Positions 27,084 to 36,300 of a DNA stretch of 64,000 bases are shown piece after piece. The position numbers and the translations under genes were made by a program. Positions within the stretch are counted from its first letter, which is position 1, and every line of letters begins with the position of its first letter. The DNA lies in the NCBI GenBank assembly GCA_029858965.1, contig JAOUDZ010000011.1:1-64000 (forward strand). Direction: 5' to 3'. Source of the DNA: Cyclobacteriaceae bacterium (GTDB lineage: Bacteria; Bacteroidota; Bacteroidia; Cytophagales; Cyclobacteriaceae). The notes beneath the pieces were generated by a model. That model searched no databases and was not told where the DNA came from. It worked only from the letters and a program-made list of their open reading frames with translations.

Positions 27084-27875
27084 ATGAGACGATATTATTA
27101 TTTGGCTATATTAATCGTATTACCGCTTCTCCTTGCTTCCTGTGGAGAAAAAAACACCGATGATTCAGTGGCTCCAAAAGACTCACTGTCCATTTCTTAC
27201 ACGATCCTCAAGACGCTGCCGCATAATTCAGAAGCTTTCACGCAAGGCCTCACTATCTACAACAATAAAGTTATTGAAAGCACGGGGCAAAACGGAAGAT
27301 CATGGATCGCGGAAGTAGACCCTGGTTCAGGCATACACAACAAGAAGGTAATTCTTGACAACCGATATTTTGGCGAGGGAATAACTGTATTCAACAACAA
27401 GATTTATTATCTCACGTGGCAAACCAAAATTGGATTTGTCTACGACGCAAACACTTATAACCTGTTGCAGGAATTCAAGTACAATACAGAGGGCTGGGGT
27501 CTCACACACAATAACGAGAATCTTATTATGAGCGATGGCTCTGAAAAACTGTATTTCATGGATACAACAAACTTCAGTGTAATCCGAACCGTTGCTGTGA
27601 CTGATGAGGGCGGGAAGGTAAAGAATCTGAACGAGTTGGAATATATTGATGGGTATGTTTTTGCCAACGTTTACGAAACACCATGGATTGTAAAAATTGA
27701 TCCGCTCAGTGGGAAGGTAGTAGGCCGTATAGACCTTTCCGTCCTGGTTGCGGAAATCAAGAGAATGTATCCCAACACGGCAGAGCTGAATGGTATTGCC
27801 TACGACCAAAACTCAAAAGCGCTGCTGATTACCGGAAAACTTTGGCCAAAGACATATTTGATAAGATTGCAGTAG
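27084..27875 (+). CDS. Glutaminyl-peptide cyclotransferase, lipoprotein
   Basis: A 263-residue protein with a lipoprotein signal (lipobox LLASC, C20). The mature part is the five-bladed beta-propeller of the plant/bacterial-type glutaminyl cyclase family (PF05096): HNSEAFTQGLTIYNNKVIESTGQNGRS opens the fold and EGWGLTHNNENLIMSDGS, ANVYETPWIVKIDP and LNGIAYDQNSKALLITGKLWP follow in the standard order. It converts N-terminal Gln to pyroglutamate and so protects exported proteins from peptidases; T9SS organisms often have such enzymes for secreted proteins with N-terminal Gln. It acts in the periplasm, membrane-anchored. The gene is divergent from PhyH. Confidence 0.85.
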   Translation: MRRYYYLAILIVLPLLLASCGEKNTDDSVAPKDSLSISYTILKTLPHNSEAFTQGLTIYNNKVIESTGQNGRSWIAEVDPGSGIHNKKVILDNRYFGEGITVFNNKIYYLTWQTKIGFVYDANTYNLLQEFKYNTEGWGLTHNNENLIMSDGSEKLYFMDTTNFSVIRTVAVTDEGGKVKNLNELEYIDGYVFANVYETPWIVKIDPLSGKVVGRIDLSVLVAEIKRMYPNTAELNGIAYDQNSKALLITGKLWPKTYLIRLQ

Positions 27876-27935
27876 CGGATATTTAATATCATCCACATGC
27901 TGCGGAGCCACTGCTCACCCTGGCTAACCAGCCGA

Positions 27936-28502
27936 TCAGTCCTCGGCAGACATTTTTTTAAATGCCAGGCGCTTAACGATGTAGCCCATTAGCATCCCGA
28001 AAATGGCAAAACCTATTACAATAAAGACTATATTCTTTTCGAAAACAGAAGTTTTGACATTGAGGAACCGTCCCACGGCATATCCAACCGTGCTTATTGT
28101 GGTTGCCCATATCAAGCCACTGATTATACTGTAAATGAGATACTGGATTGGCTTGATACTACTCATTCCTACGATAAGTGGTATAATAACCCTGAAGCCA
28201 TACAAAAACCTGTATGAGATAAGAATTTGGAGCTTATGATGCTGGAAAAAACGTTGCACCGGCGCTACTTTAACTTTAAGCTTTGGCCTCTTCTCGACAA
28301 AGTATTTTCCATTTAACCGCCCGATCATGTAATACAGCCAATCGCTGATGAATGACCCCGCAAATCCAAAGAATACCGTATACGGTCCTTCGAAAAATCC
28401 CTTGTGAATTAAAGATGATGCCACAAGAATGGCCGTCTCCCCTTCTAAGAAGGTGCCAATGGTCAGAGCGATATAGCCGTAATGATCAAGAAAATCCTCC
28501 AC
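27936..28502 (-). CDS. DedA family membrane protein
   Basis: A 188-residue multi-pass membrane protein of the DedA (SNARE-associated/VTT) family. Characteristic segments are the FLEGETAILVASSLIHKG motif, GSFISDWLYYMIGRLNGK and the FHHHKL-like FFQHHKLQILISYRFLYGFRVIIPL, which holds the conserved Arg residues needed for function. DedA proteins act in lipid carrier recycling and in membrane homeostasis. The start is a GTG at 28502, because an in-frame stop lies four codons upstream. It is convergent with the cyclotransferase gene. Confidence 0.85.
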   Translation of the reverse strand: MEDFLDHYGYIALTIGTFLEGETAILVASSLIHKGFFEGPYTVFFGFAGSFISDWLYYMIGRLNGKYFVEKRPKLKVKVAPVQRFFQHHKLQILISYRFLYGFRVIIPLIVGMSSIKPIQYLIYSIISGLIWATTISTVGYAVGRFLNVKTSVFEKNIVFIVIGFAIFGMLMGYIVKRLAFKKMSAED

Positions 28503-28587
28503 GGGCTGCTGTTATGGTTTCTGGACGATACGCATTTGAATCCATTCCTTATTGATTAGCAGGGCAAACCTATCGCACTCTTTATAT

Positions 28588-29556
28588 TTATTCCTCACTA
28601 TGTGAAGCCTCCAATTTTTCCGTGCTCATATTCATCAGGGCATCTCCCACATTGATCACGGGAATATTATTTAAACCAATAATATAACCTTTACCCGGGG
28701 CGACGACCTTTTCTTTGAACTCACCAAAAGGATCAGTAATGGTTCCAACCCATTCACCGCTGTGTACCAGTTGTCCACATTTAACATTGGATTGAAACAA
28801 TCCTGCATGGCGAGCCCGGATCCAGGCGGTACCCCAAATTATTCGATTTACTTCAGTCGGTGCAGGTGCCCAATCTATCATATTCAAATGTTTCATAAGC
28901 CGGAGTGTTCCGGCAATACCTATTTCTATGGCCAGCTGATCAAACCGCAATGATTCACCACCTTCGTATACGATGACGTTCTTTCCTTTTTTTGACGCTT
29001 CTTTCCGCAACGATTTCGGACGAAAGGGTGCATCAATTGTGAACGGCGCATGGAAAGCTTTTGCGAGTTCCGCATTGACTTTGTCTTTCAAGACAGCGCG
29101 AACCTGTGGGTAGTTTGTCCGCATCGCGCCTCCGGTATGAAAATCAATCCCTACATCAATATAGGGAACGACTTCACGCATAAGATTATACGCAACCCTG
29201 CTCGCCAATGATCCATTCTTATTTCCAGGAAACGACCGGTTAATATCCTTTCCATCCGGTACTTCCCTGGAATAATTTAAGAAACCATAAACATTGACAA
29301 TTGGCATGCAAACCGTAACACCGCGTTTTGGCCGGTGATGCCCGCCGTCGATCATTCGCCGGATGATTTCCATGCCATTAATCTCATCTCCATGCATCCC
29401 TGCCGTGAGCGCCAAGACAGGTCCTTCTTCCAGGCCTCGCGCAACGTAAATAGGGGTATTGATGTTGGTATGCGACGGAAGCCTGGCGATATTGATGTCA
29501 ATCGCCCTGAATTCTCCAGGATGAATTTCCTTTCCGGCTATGATTATTTTACGCAA
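28588..29556 (-). CDS. Succinylglutamate desuccinylase/aspartoacylase-family zinc peptidase
   Basis: A 322-residue M14-like zinc hydrolase of the AstE/AspA family. Zinc ligands are H55 and E58 in GMHGDEING and H140 in IDFHTGG; R107 in DINRSFPG would bind the substrate carboxylate. The C-terminal part (about 240-322) forms a beta domain with AGLFQSNVKCGQLVHSGE and a lipoyl-like PFGEFKEKVVAPGKGYI. Family members cleave N-acyl-amino acids or amide-linked glutamates. The start is a TTG at 29556; no ATG precedes the conserved region. It follows rimK (88-bp gap) and the RimB-type gene in one direction. Confidence 0.82.
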   Translation of the reverse strand: MRKIIIAGKEIHPGEFRAIDINIARLPSHTNINTPIYVARGLEEGPVLALTAGMHGDEINGMEIIRRMIDGGHHRPKRGVTVCMPIVNVYGFLNYSREVPDGKDINRSFPGNKNGSLASRVAYNLMREVVPYIDVGIDFHTGGAMRTNYPQVRAVLKDKVNAELAKAFHAPFTIDAPFRPKSLRKEASKKGKNVIVYEGGESLRFDQLAIEIGIAGTLRLMKHLNMIDWAPAPTEVNRIIWGTAWIRARHAGLFQSNVKCGQLVHSGEWVGTITDPFGEFKEKVVAPGKGYIIGLNNIPVINVGDALMNMSTEKLEASHSEE

Positions 29557-29644
29557 AGTTTACTGGCGTATAGGTTATTCATACTGTATATAGTTCCAAG
29601 TGAGCATTAATTGAGAAGGTTCAATATGCTTGGCATAAGTGTTT

Positions 29645-30553
29645 TCAAGCGTTTACAATGTCCTTCTGAATCCTACTCTTACCGGCATTTTTCTCAAGGT
29701 ACTGATAAATTTTTGCGGCAATGTCCACTTTTGTCGCACCTTCAATTCCTTCTAAACCGGGAGATGAATTTACCTCCAGAATGAGCGGACCACGGTGGGA
29801 AGGAAGCATATCAACGCCCGCCACATGAAGACCCATCTTTTTTGCTGCTGAAATGGCGGCATGATTTTCAGCCTTGGTCAGCTTAACTACAGATGCACTG
29901 CCACCGCGATGTAGGTTTGATCTGAATTCACCTTCTTTCGCTTGCCTTCGCATGGCACCAACAACCTCTCCATTCACGACAAAAGCTCTGATGTCTGCAC
30001 CCTTTGCCTCCTTGATAAATTCCTGAACAATGATGCGCGCGTGCAGCCCATGGAAAGCTTCAATTACTGATTTTGCCGCCTTTTTATTTTCAGCCAGAAC
30101 CACACCCAGGCCTTGTGTTCCTTCCAACAACTTAATAACTACTGGCGCCCCACCCACAGCTTCAATAATTCCTTCGGTCTCTCGAGAGTAGTCCATAAAT
30201 ATTGTTTTGGGCAGCCCCAGCCCTGCACGCGAGAGGATTTGTAGACTCCTCAATTTATCACGCGAACGGATAAGCGCTTGTGATTCCGCTGATGTAAAAA
30301 CTTTCATCATTTCAAATTGTCGAACTACTGCTGCACCATAGAAGGTAACAGACGAGCCGATCCTGGGAATAATAGCATCAAAGTAATCCAGTCTTCGTCC
30401 CTGATACAAAACTACAGGGTTTTTCTTTTCAATAAACAGCACGCATTTCATGTGGTCAATAATCTCCACTTTGTGGCCCCTTTCTTCACCCGCCTGCTTT
30501 AGCCGTCGGGTGGAATACAGCTTAGCATTTCTGGACAGAATTGCGATGTTCAT
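29645..30553 (-). CDS. rimK: RimK-family ATP-grasp alpha-L-glutamate ligase
   Basis: A 302-residue ATP-grasp ligase. The pre-ATP-grasp domain (about 1-95) is followed by the ATP-grasp fold with the phosphate-binding [15 protein letters not shown] (about 140-155), the [19 protein letters not shown] block and the metal-binding end [15 protein letters not shown] (about 262-276). E. coli RimK adds glutamate residues to the C-terminus of ribosomal protein S6 and makes poly-glutamate. It lies 17 bp after a RimB-type protease gene and before an aspartoacylase-type gene. The target here, S6 or a small molecule, is not visible. Confidence 0.88.
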   Translation of the reverse strand: MNIAILSRNAKLYSTRRLKQAGEERGHKVEIIDHMKCVLFIEKKNPVVLYQGRRLDYFDAIIPRIGSSVTFYGAAVVRQFEMMKVFTSAESQALIRSRDKLRSLQILSRAGLGLPKTIFMDYSRETEGIIEAVGGAPVVIKLLEGTQGLGVVLAENKKAAKSVIEAFHGLHARIIVQEFIKEAKGADIRAFVVNGEVVGAMRRQAKEGEFRSNLHRGGSASVVKLTKAENHAAISAAKKMGLHVAGVDMLPSHRGPLILEVNSSPGLEGIEGATKVDIAAKIYQYLEKNAGKSRIQKDIVNA

Positions 30554-30570
30554 AACAAAATCGGGGTCAG

Positions 30571-31023
30571 TTATTCTTTTCTTTTTCTATTTTGTAGCGC
30601 AAGTCTTTTGCGCTTCTCTTTGAAGGACTGATTCTTCTTACTGATGTCTATGACAAAACGGTTCCTCAGGATTTTCCTTCCAATCAAGATCGGAAATTTA
30701 AGTGAACCTCGGTTGCTTAGTGAAAACTCTGCCGTTATTTCTTCATTAAAAATTATTAACGGCGTGGTGATCACAAACCTCAGCTCCTCTTCTCCAAAGG
30801 AATTCTTGATATTTCGTTCTTCATAATCAGTGACACAAAACTTCATTCCCGTAAACTCCGGATGCTCTTCATCCAGCAGAATAAATTCAAGAATGCCATC
30901 AACTACCCGTGCCTGGCGACAATGAAGGCTCGACGTATAAGCTCCCGTATCAACCTTGGCATGAATATTAACCAACCCCAATCCGGGAAGGTCAACACGA
31001 TCGAAACGGCCTAAAATGTTCAT
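30571..31023 (-). CDS. RimB-type retropepsin-like protease (PF05618)
   Basis: A 150-residue protein of the ATP-dependent zinc protease/RimB family (PF05618). The N-terminal [13 protein letters not shown] (D25-T26-G27) is the active-site loop of retropepsin-like aspartic proteases, and a second conserved block [19 protein letters not shown] follows at about 110-130. It is the first gene of a trio with rimK and the aspartoacylase-like gene. In Pseudomonas RimB modulates RimK-dependent glutamylation of S6. The C-terminus is very basic ([16 protein letters not shown]), suggesting RNA or ribosome contact. Confidence 0.78.
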   Translation of the reverse strand: MNILGRFDRVDLPGLGLVNIHAKVDTGAYTSSLHCRQARVVDGILEFILLDEEHPEFTGMKFCVTDYEERNIKNSFGEEELRFVITTPLIIFNEEITAEFSLSNRGSLKFPILIGRKILRNRFVIDISKKNQSFKEKRKRLALQNRKRKE

Positions 31024-31119
31024 ATACCCCCTTACATTTCACATTATAATAGTTTTACCGTCGTCTCAATCCCACATCCAACAAACGATGGGGATGAGCA
31101 ATATGCGGAAAATAAAAAA

Positions 31120-31137
31120 GCCCTGCCAGAGCAGGGC
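31120..31137 (-). terminator. Intrinsic terminator of the DUF2911 gene
   Basis: A perfect 7-bp GC-rich stem (31120-31126 with 31131-31137, CAGA loop) followed on the minus strand by TTTTTTATTTT. It begins 25 bp after the DUF2911 stop codon and separates that gene from the RimB-RimK unit. Confidence 0.9.
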
Positions 31138-31162
31138 CTTAAATATATTTGTCGCAGTCTTT

Positions 31163-31666
31163 CTAGCCTTTAACTTTAAAAGCAACCGCCGTATTTTCCC
31201 ATTTCATCAGGACTTCATCCTTCCCAAGGCTAATGTTAAAAGTTTCTACCATAGCAGGTGTTTTTGCTGGTTTTACCATAACACGCAATACATCGCTCTC
31301 TTGCTTATACTTGAAGGCACCCCATTGTTTTGCATCTTTGTTAATAATAATCGTCCACTCATTTTCACCGGGAATTGTAAATAGCGAATACTTGCCTGCA
31401 GCAACATCTTTTCCTTCAATTTTAACGGCCTTGTCAAACTCAATTGTAGTTGCATCATTGGCGCCAGTCCTCCACACTTCCCCATATGGGACAAGGCCAC
31501 CCATGATTTTGCGACCGCGAGCCGACGGCTGGCAATACACTATTTTTACATTGGCCGATCCAACTTTTCCTTCCACAGTTGCCTGAGGGCTGGAAGGCTT
31601 ATCCTGTGCAACAAGAGCTGATACCGTAGTCACCAGCGCCAGCATTAAAAGTGTTATTCTTTTCAT
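31163..31666 (-). CDS. Exported DUF2911 protein
   Basis: A 167-residue periplasmic protein with a signal peptide (1-20, ending LVAQ) and a DUF2911 domain (about 28-165). Typical motifs are VKIVYCQPSARGRKI, LVPYGEVWRTGANDAT and AGKYSLFTIPGENEWTIIIN. DUF2911 is widespread in Bacteroidota and has no known function; the single domain is the usual size for short members, without the tetratricopeptide part of longer ones. The gene is framed by a terminator on each side (31120-31137 and 31699-31728), so it is monocistronic. Confidence 0.85.
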   Translation of the reverse strand: MKRITLLMLALVTTVSALVAQDKPSSPQATVEGKVGSANVKIVYCQPSARGRKIMGGLVPYGEVWRTGANDATTIEFDKAVKIEGKDVAAGKYSLFTIPGENEWTIIINKDAKQWGAFKYKQESDVLRVMVKPAKTPAMVETFNISLGKDEVLMKWENTAVAFKVKG

Positions 31667-31698
31667 ATTCTGTATTTATTTTGGTTAATGTGCGTTAT

Positions 31699-31728
31699 AA
31701 AAATGCCCCAATGAATCGGGGCATTTTT
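31699..31728. terminator. Bidirectional hairpin terminator downstream of ffh
   Basis: An 11-bp perfect stem (31699-31709 with 31718-31728) with an 8-base loop. The A-rich and T-rich ends give a T-run on either strand. On the minus strand it lies 224 bp beyond the ffh stop and just upstream of the DUF2911 gene. Confidence 0.8.
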
Positions 31729-31902
31729 ATCCTTTATATAACAACCTGTAAACTAAAGGTAAGAACGACATTATTGGTGATTTGGTTTATACAACCTGGA
31801 TAAATTTTATAAAAAAAATATCTTTGGTGCCCTATTTCAAATAAAATATCATTAAGTAACTGACAGGCAGATATTTCACTGGCTAAGGACTTTATTTCGT
31901 AT

Positions 31903-31948
31903 CCCTTATCCCTAATTCCTCACACCTCATACCCTATTCCCAATTCCC
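31903..31948. repeat. Degenerate heptad repeat (CCCTAAT-like) after ffh
   Basis: CCC triplets start at 31903, 31910, 31932, 31939 and 31946. Two blocks have an exact 7-base period (31903-31916 and 31932-31952). On the minus (transcribed) strand these are GGG runs with short A/T spacers, immediately after the ffh stop codon. It may be simple low-complexity DNA or a G-quadruplex-prone 3' region. Confidence 0.55.
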
Positions 31949-31951
31949 TAC

Positions 31952-33286
31952 TCAACCTTTCCCAAAAGGATTCAACATCGACATCGCCCGCTTCCCACCG
32001 CCCATTTTGTTCATGGTCTTCATCATTTTGCGCATGTCACCAAATTGCTTCAGCAACTGATTCACTTGCTGTACAGAAGTACCACTTCCAACCGCAATTC
32101 TGTTTTTCCGGCTACTGTTAAGGACATCAGGATTTTCGCGTTCTTTATTGGTCATTGAGCGAATGATGGCCTCTACCGGTTTGAAAGAATTATCATCAAT
32201 ATCTACACCCTTCATCGCCTTTCCCATGCCGGGGATCATTCCAAGGATATCCTTCATATTACCCATTTTCTTCACCTGCTCAAGCTGAGAGAGGAAGTCA
32301 TTGAAGTCAAACTGGTTCCTACGGATTTTTTTGTTCAGCCGGGCGGCTTCTTCTTCACTAAAAACTTCCTGGGCTTTTTCAACAAGCGAAACAACGTCCC
32401 CCATACCAAGAATTCGGCTCGCCATCCTGTCTGGATAAAAGCGATCAATAGCCTCCATCTTTTCACCCAGGCTTATATACTTAATGGGTTTGTTTACAAC
32501 GCGGCGAATGGAGAGTGCAGCGCCACCGCGGGTATCACCATCCAGCTTAGTCAGGACAACCCCGTCGAAGTTCAAGCGTTCATTAAATGCTTTCGCCGTA
32601 TTTACGGCGTCCTGACCTGTCATCGCATCGACAACAAAGAGCGTCTCGGAAGGTTGTAGTGCTGCCTTCAGCCGTGCAATCTCTTCCATCATCTCTTCAT
32701 CAACTGCCAGACGACCGGCGGTATCCACAACAACAACACGATGATTATTTTTCCGCGCGTAATCGATTGCCGCTGAAGCGATCTTTACAGGATCCTTTGT
32801 ATCCGGTTCTGCATATACTTCCACGCCTACCTGTTCACCCAGTACTTTCAATTGATCAATAGCCGCGGGACGGTAAATATCACAAGCTGTGAGCAGGACT
32901 GAACGTCCTTGTTTCTTCAGATAATTTGCCAATTTTCCGGAGAATGTAGTCTTCCCCGACCCCTGCAAGCCGGCAATAAGGATAACCGCTGGATTACCTT
33001 CGATCTTGATATCCTCACTCTGCCCCCCCATGAGGGCTGTTAGTTCATCGTTAGTAATTTTGACAAGCAACTGGCCCGGAGAAATGGCAGTAAGTACATC
33101 CTGCCCCATCGCTTTCGTCTTGATGTCATCCGTTACCTCTTTGGCTACTTTATAGTTTACGTCTGCATCAATTAGTGCTTTGCGAATTTCTTTGACAGTG
33201 GCTGCGACATTAATTTCAGTAATCCTGCCCTGTCCTTTCAGCGTTTGAAAGGCTTTATCGAGTTTTAGACTTAAATTATCGAACAT
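31952..33286 (-). CDS. ffh: Signal recognition particle protein Ffh
   Basis: A 444-residue SRP54 GTPase. The N-domain helices (1-85) precede the G domain with P-loop GLQGSGKTTFSGKLA, DTAGRLAVD and TKLDGDTRGGAAL; the C-terminal methionine-rich M domain (about 300-444) contains SGTSVQQVNQLLKQFGDMRKMM and ends in MLNPFGKG. It binds SRP RNA and signal sequences and brings nascent membrane proteins to FtsY. The start MFDNLSLKL at 33286 is the family N-terminus; the frame extends 21 residues further upstream to 33349 without homology. Confidence 0.96.
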   Translation of the reverse strand: MFDNLSLKLDKAFQTLKGQGRITEINVAATVKEIRKALIDADVNYKVAKEVTDDIKTKAMGQDVLTAISPGQLLVKITNDELTALMGGQSEDIKIEGNPAVILIAGLQGSGKTTFSGKLANYLKKQGRSVLLTACDIYRPAAIDQLKVLGEQVGVEVYAEPDTKDPVKIASAAIDYARKNNHRVVVVDTAGRLAVDEEMMEEIARLKAALQPSETLFVVDAMTGQDAVNTAKAFNERLNFDGVVLTKLDGDTRGGAALSIRRVVNKPIKYISLGEKMEAIDRFYPDRMASRILGMGDVVSLVEKAQEVFSEEEAARLNKKIRRNQFDFNDFLSQLEQVKKMGNMKDILGMIPGMGKAMKGVDIDDNSFKPVEAIIRSMTNKERENPDVLNSSRKNRIAVGSGTSVQQVNQLLKQFGDMRKMMKTMNKMGGGKRAMSMLNPFGKG

Positions 33287-33426
33287 GATAGTTTGATTTT
33301 CATTGAGTATTAGATGAGTTAAAAATTTCTGGCCAGTTTTATACGCCAACAGCTATTATCTGCTCTTCCAGGAAAAACAGGGGCAAAGTTAAATTACTAC
33401 CCTGCGGTAACCAAATGTAAAAATTT

Positions 33427-34560
33427 TCAAGTCGCTTCTGGTTCCCAGTTGCGCCAAAAAATAGCGACGCGATCGTGTAATAGGCCATATGCTTTTTCCA
33501 TGGCCTGCTTTTCGGATATATCCTTGCCGGTTAACGTAATAATCTTTCGAATAGCCAGGGATTGAAAAGCTTTTTCGCTCAACTCAGTCTTACCGGCAAA
33601 CGCAACGACAACTTTATTGTGCCTGGCAGCGAGGTCGGCCACTCCTTTCACAACTTTCCCGGATAAAGTCTGTTCATCAATTTTACCTTCGCCCGTAATC
33701 ACCATATCAGCAACGGACAATTGCTCCTCAAATTTCGTAAACTCGATTATATAATCCATGCCCGGTCTTACAGTTACATTAGCTAACGCTTTAATAGAAG
33801 AAGGCAATCCGCCTCCGGCACCGGCGCCGGGAAAATTCACTTTTCTATGCACGGTGTTTTCAAGTACCCGTTCATAATGCCGCAACCCCATATCAAGCTC
33901 ACTTACCATCCTGGCATCTGCCCCTTTTTGGGGTGAAAAAATATACGCCGCACCGTTTGGTCCGTGTAAAGGATTATCAACATCACAAAAAATAGTGAAT
34001 TGAACTTGTCGCAGCCGGGGATGAACGGATGACAAATCAACACTATGGATATGCTGAAGATTCGCTCCAACAGGTTGAAGCCTTTCACCCGAGGCATCAT
34101 AAAAATAAGCGCCAAGCGCTTCTGCCATACCTATTCCCCCATCCGTCGTGGCACTGCCTCCAACGCCCATAATGATGTGCTCAGCACCACGATCCAGCGC
34201 ATGACGAATAAGATCCCCTGTGCCCACCGTTGAACCAATCATAGGATTTCGCTCATCCATTTTCAACAGTTGCAATCCTGATGCTTTGGCCATTTCGAGA
34301 AAAGCAATCTTGCCATCTTTTGATATTCCATATCCGGAATCTATGGTCCGGAATAGCGGGTCGCGAACACGCAGCGTTACCATTGAACCACCGGCATACG
34401 AGGTCAATAATTCACATGTACCTTCACCGCCGTCAGCCAGCGGAAGTTCAATTACATTGAGTGTACTATCAACAGAAAGTAATCCTTCTTTTATCGCGGC
34501 ACAGACTTCGGTGGCTGAGAGTGAACCTTTAAATTTATCCGGTGCTATGAGTATGTTCAT
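33427..34560 (-). CDS. Glycerate kinase (GarK/GlxK type)
   Basis: A 377-residue enzyme of the bacterial glycerate 2-kinase family. The N-terminus NILIAPDKFKGSLSATEVC, the LADGGEGTCELL block and the nucleotide-binding GVGGSATTDGGIGMAEALGA are diagnostic; a C-terminal TGEGKIDEQTLSGK motif follows. It phosphorylates D-glycerate with ATP to give 2-phosphoglycerate, feeding glyoxylate or sugar-acid breakdown into glycolysis. It lies 30 bp downstream of moeA on the same strand, probably co-transcribed, although no functional link is obvious. Confidence 0.92.
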   Translation of the reverse strand: MNILIAPDKFKGSLSATEVCAAIKEGLLSVDSTLNVIELPLADGGEGTCELLTSYAGGSMVTLRVRDPLFRTIDSGYGISKDGKIAFLEMAKASGLQLLKMDERNPMIGSTVGTGDLIRHALDRGAEHIIMGVGGSATTDGGIGMAEALGAYFYDASGERLQPVGANLQHIHSVDLSSVHPRLRQVQFTIFCDVDNPLHGPNGAAYIFSPQKGADARMVSELDMGLRHYERVLENTVHRKVNFPGAGAGGGLPSSIKALANVTVRPGMDYIIEFTKFEEQLSVADMVITGEGKIDEQTLSGKVVKGVADLAARHNKVVVAFAGKTELSEKAFQSLAIRKIITLTGKDISEKQAMEKAYGLLHDRVAIFWRNWEPEAT

Positions 34561-34590
34561 GAATAGCGATTGGTTTCTTTTCGCTTGGCG

Positions 34591-35781
34591 TTATCTGAAA
34601 GGAATGTATGGAAATACTTCGCCAGTCAGAAATTTTTCTTTGTGCGATGGAAGTTCAAGAAAACCGTCAACATTTTTCAGGTTAGCAAAATCACCCGAAC
34701 CACCGCCTTCTACAGGATAGGCCATCAGCATGCCGTTTTCATTTTGCACTGACACCTGAAGAAAATACACTAAACTTCCTGCAAAGGAAAAGTCCTTCGC
34801 CAAAACAGCCTTCATTGTATTGTTTTTAACACCGACGCTCCTGAATAACCAGGGTTTGATATAGCGGTAGAAACACATGAACGTGGAGACTGGATTGCCA
34901 GGTAAAGCAAACACGATCGTTCCTTTTTTCGAAACCCCAAACCAAAACGGTTTGGCTGGCCGCTGATTTACCCGGTGAAAAAGTTTTGTGATACCAACCT
35001 CTTCCAGTACTTCTGGTACAAAATCAAATCTTCCTTTTGAGACTCCCCCTGACAAGATAATAATGTCAAATGATGCCGATATCCGCTTTACAGTATCCAA
35101 CATTTGTTCCCTGTTGTCCGGCAAATGCCATACGGTCCCTTCCCATCCCATTGTTTTCATTGCGGACTGAATGGCGAAAGTGTTCGACCGTCTGATTTGG
35201 TGGGGTTCCGGTGTGTCTTGCACGGCTACCAGTTCATCGCCGCTGGATACAATGGCAGTACTTGGATAGGCAAAAACCTGGACGTTACTTTTGCCCACCG
35301 CAGCCAAAAGGGCTATTTCAGCCGGTGAAAGAAGGATTCCCGGTTCCAGCAGTACGCTCAGGGCTTTGGCATCTTGACCCTGTTTATGAACGTTTTGGCC
35401 CAGCCTTACTTTTTCGATCAAAATGGTAGCAGAACCATCATTAATCTCAATGTCTTCATATGGAATAACTGCATCAGCTCCTGTTGGCAAGATTGCACCT
35501 GTCATTACTTCGAGGCAGTGCTGTCTGTCCCCAAGGCTCTTTTGCTTCATACCTGCAGCCTGAATATCCTGGACCGAAAAAATTCGCCTCCCTGCCTCCC
35601 ATTCCACAAAAGAGATTGCTATTCCATCCATCGACACCCTGTCAAACGGAGGAAAATCGCGATCAGCAACAATTGTCTCGGCCAATACTTTATCCACAGC
35701 CTCGGCAAAGGCAACTGTTTCAAGCCTGGGTTCAAAGAGGTGTGAGAAAACAATTGAAGAAGCTTCTTCTACACTTACCAT
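34591..35781 (-). CDS. moeA: Molybdopterin molybdenumtransferase
   Basis: A 396-residue MoeA. The start at ATG 35781 (MVSVEEASSIV) gives the usual N-terminus; the frame is open 10 residues further. Domains: MoeA-N (about 1-165, DFPPFDRVSMDGIA and GAILPTGADAVI), the MogA-like central domain with SSGDEL and LSGGVSKGRFD, and the C-terminal domain IV. It inserts molybdate into adenylylated molybdopterin. It is divergent from moaC with a 35-bp intergenic region. The other moa genes follow at 39.6-41.6 kb, and no moeB or mogA was seen in the window. Confidence 0.93.
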   Translation of the reverse strand: MVSVEEASSIVFSHLFEPRLETVAFAEAVDKVLAETIVADRDFPPFDRVSMDGIAISFVEWEAGRRIFSVQDIQAAGMKQKSLGDRQHCLEVMTGAILPTGADAVIPYEDIEINDGSATILIEKVRLGQNVHKQGQDAKALSVLLEPGILLSPAEIALLAAVGKSNVQVFAYPSTAIVSSGDELVAVQDTPEPHQIRRSNTFAIQSAMKTMGWEGTVWHLPDNREQMLDTVKRISASFDIIILSGGVSKGRFDFVPEVLEEVGITKLFHRVNQRPAKPFWFGVSKKGTIVFALPGNPVSTFMCFYRYIKPWLFRSVGVKNNTMKAVLAKDFSFAGSLVYFLQVSVQNENGMLMAYPVEGGGSGDFANLKNVDGFLELPSHKEKFLTGEVFPYIPFR

Positions 35782-35792
35782 ATTAATTATTT

Positions 35793-35800
35793 TAACTTTG
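35793..35800 (+). promoter_or_regulatory. Bacteroidota -7 promoter box for moaC
   Basis: TAACTTTG matches TAnnTTTG exactly, 16 bp upstream of the moaC start codon, inside the 35-bp region between divergent moeA and moaC. No TTG -33 element at 17-23 bp was found; the nearest is TTA at 35775-35777. Confidence 0.5.
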
Positions 35801-35816
35801 TCCGATCCCAAGATAC

Positions 35817-36293
35817 ATGAGTAAAAAGAAATTTACACACATTGATACATCCGGTAATCCCACGATGGTCGATGTTTCTGGAAAGAACATCACAAAGCGT
35901 ACCGCCAGCGCTCAGGCCACTGTAAATGTAGGGGCTAAGATAATCAGGCTGATAAAAGATAACGAGCTTATCACCAAAAAGGGACCTGTCTTTCAGACAG
36001 CGATTATAGCTGGCGTTATGGGTGCAAAAAAGACATCGTCATTGATTCCTTTTTGCCACCCCATTGGATTGGAAGATTGTCAGGTAAAAATCCATGTTGA
36101 GGGAAATAAGATTATTATCGATAGTTCCGCTACCATTACCTCCAAAACAGGTGTAGAGATGGAGGCGCTGACTGCTGCCTCTATTGCAGCGCTAACGGTC
36201 TACGACATGTGCAAAGCGCTTTCACACAACATTATCATCGAAGAAATAAAACTGATGGAAAAGACTGGCGGCAAGAAAGATTTCAAAAGATAA
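35817..36293 (+). CDS. moaC: Cyclic pyranopterin monophosphate synthase
   Basis: A 158-residue MoaC. The opening FTHIDTSGNPTMVDVSGK, the KTSSLIPFCHPIGLEDC motif (active-site His) and the EMEALTAASIAALTVYDMCKA helix are typical, and the length is standard. It converts the MoaA product to cyclic pyranopterin monophosphate. It overlaps no gene, is divergent from moeA, and is followed after 7 bp by the K+ channel gene, with which it may be co-transcribed. Confidence 0.95.
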   Translation: MSKKKFTHIDTSGNPTMVDVSGKNITKRTASAQATVNVGAKIIRLIKDNELITKKGPVFQTAIIAGVMGAKKTSSLIPFCHPIGLEDCQVKIHVEGNKIIIDSSATITSKTGVEMEALTAASIAALTVYDMCKALSHNIIIEEIKLMEKTGGKKDFKR

Positions 36294-36300
36294 GATACTC

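Noticed and set aside
35374..35786. Long plus-strand frames opposite moeA
   Set aside because: They are mirror frames of moeA, whose conserved motifs and length are clear; the opposite peptides have no recognisable pattern.
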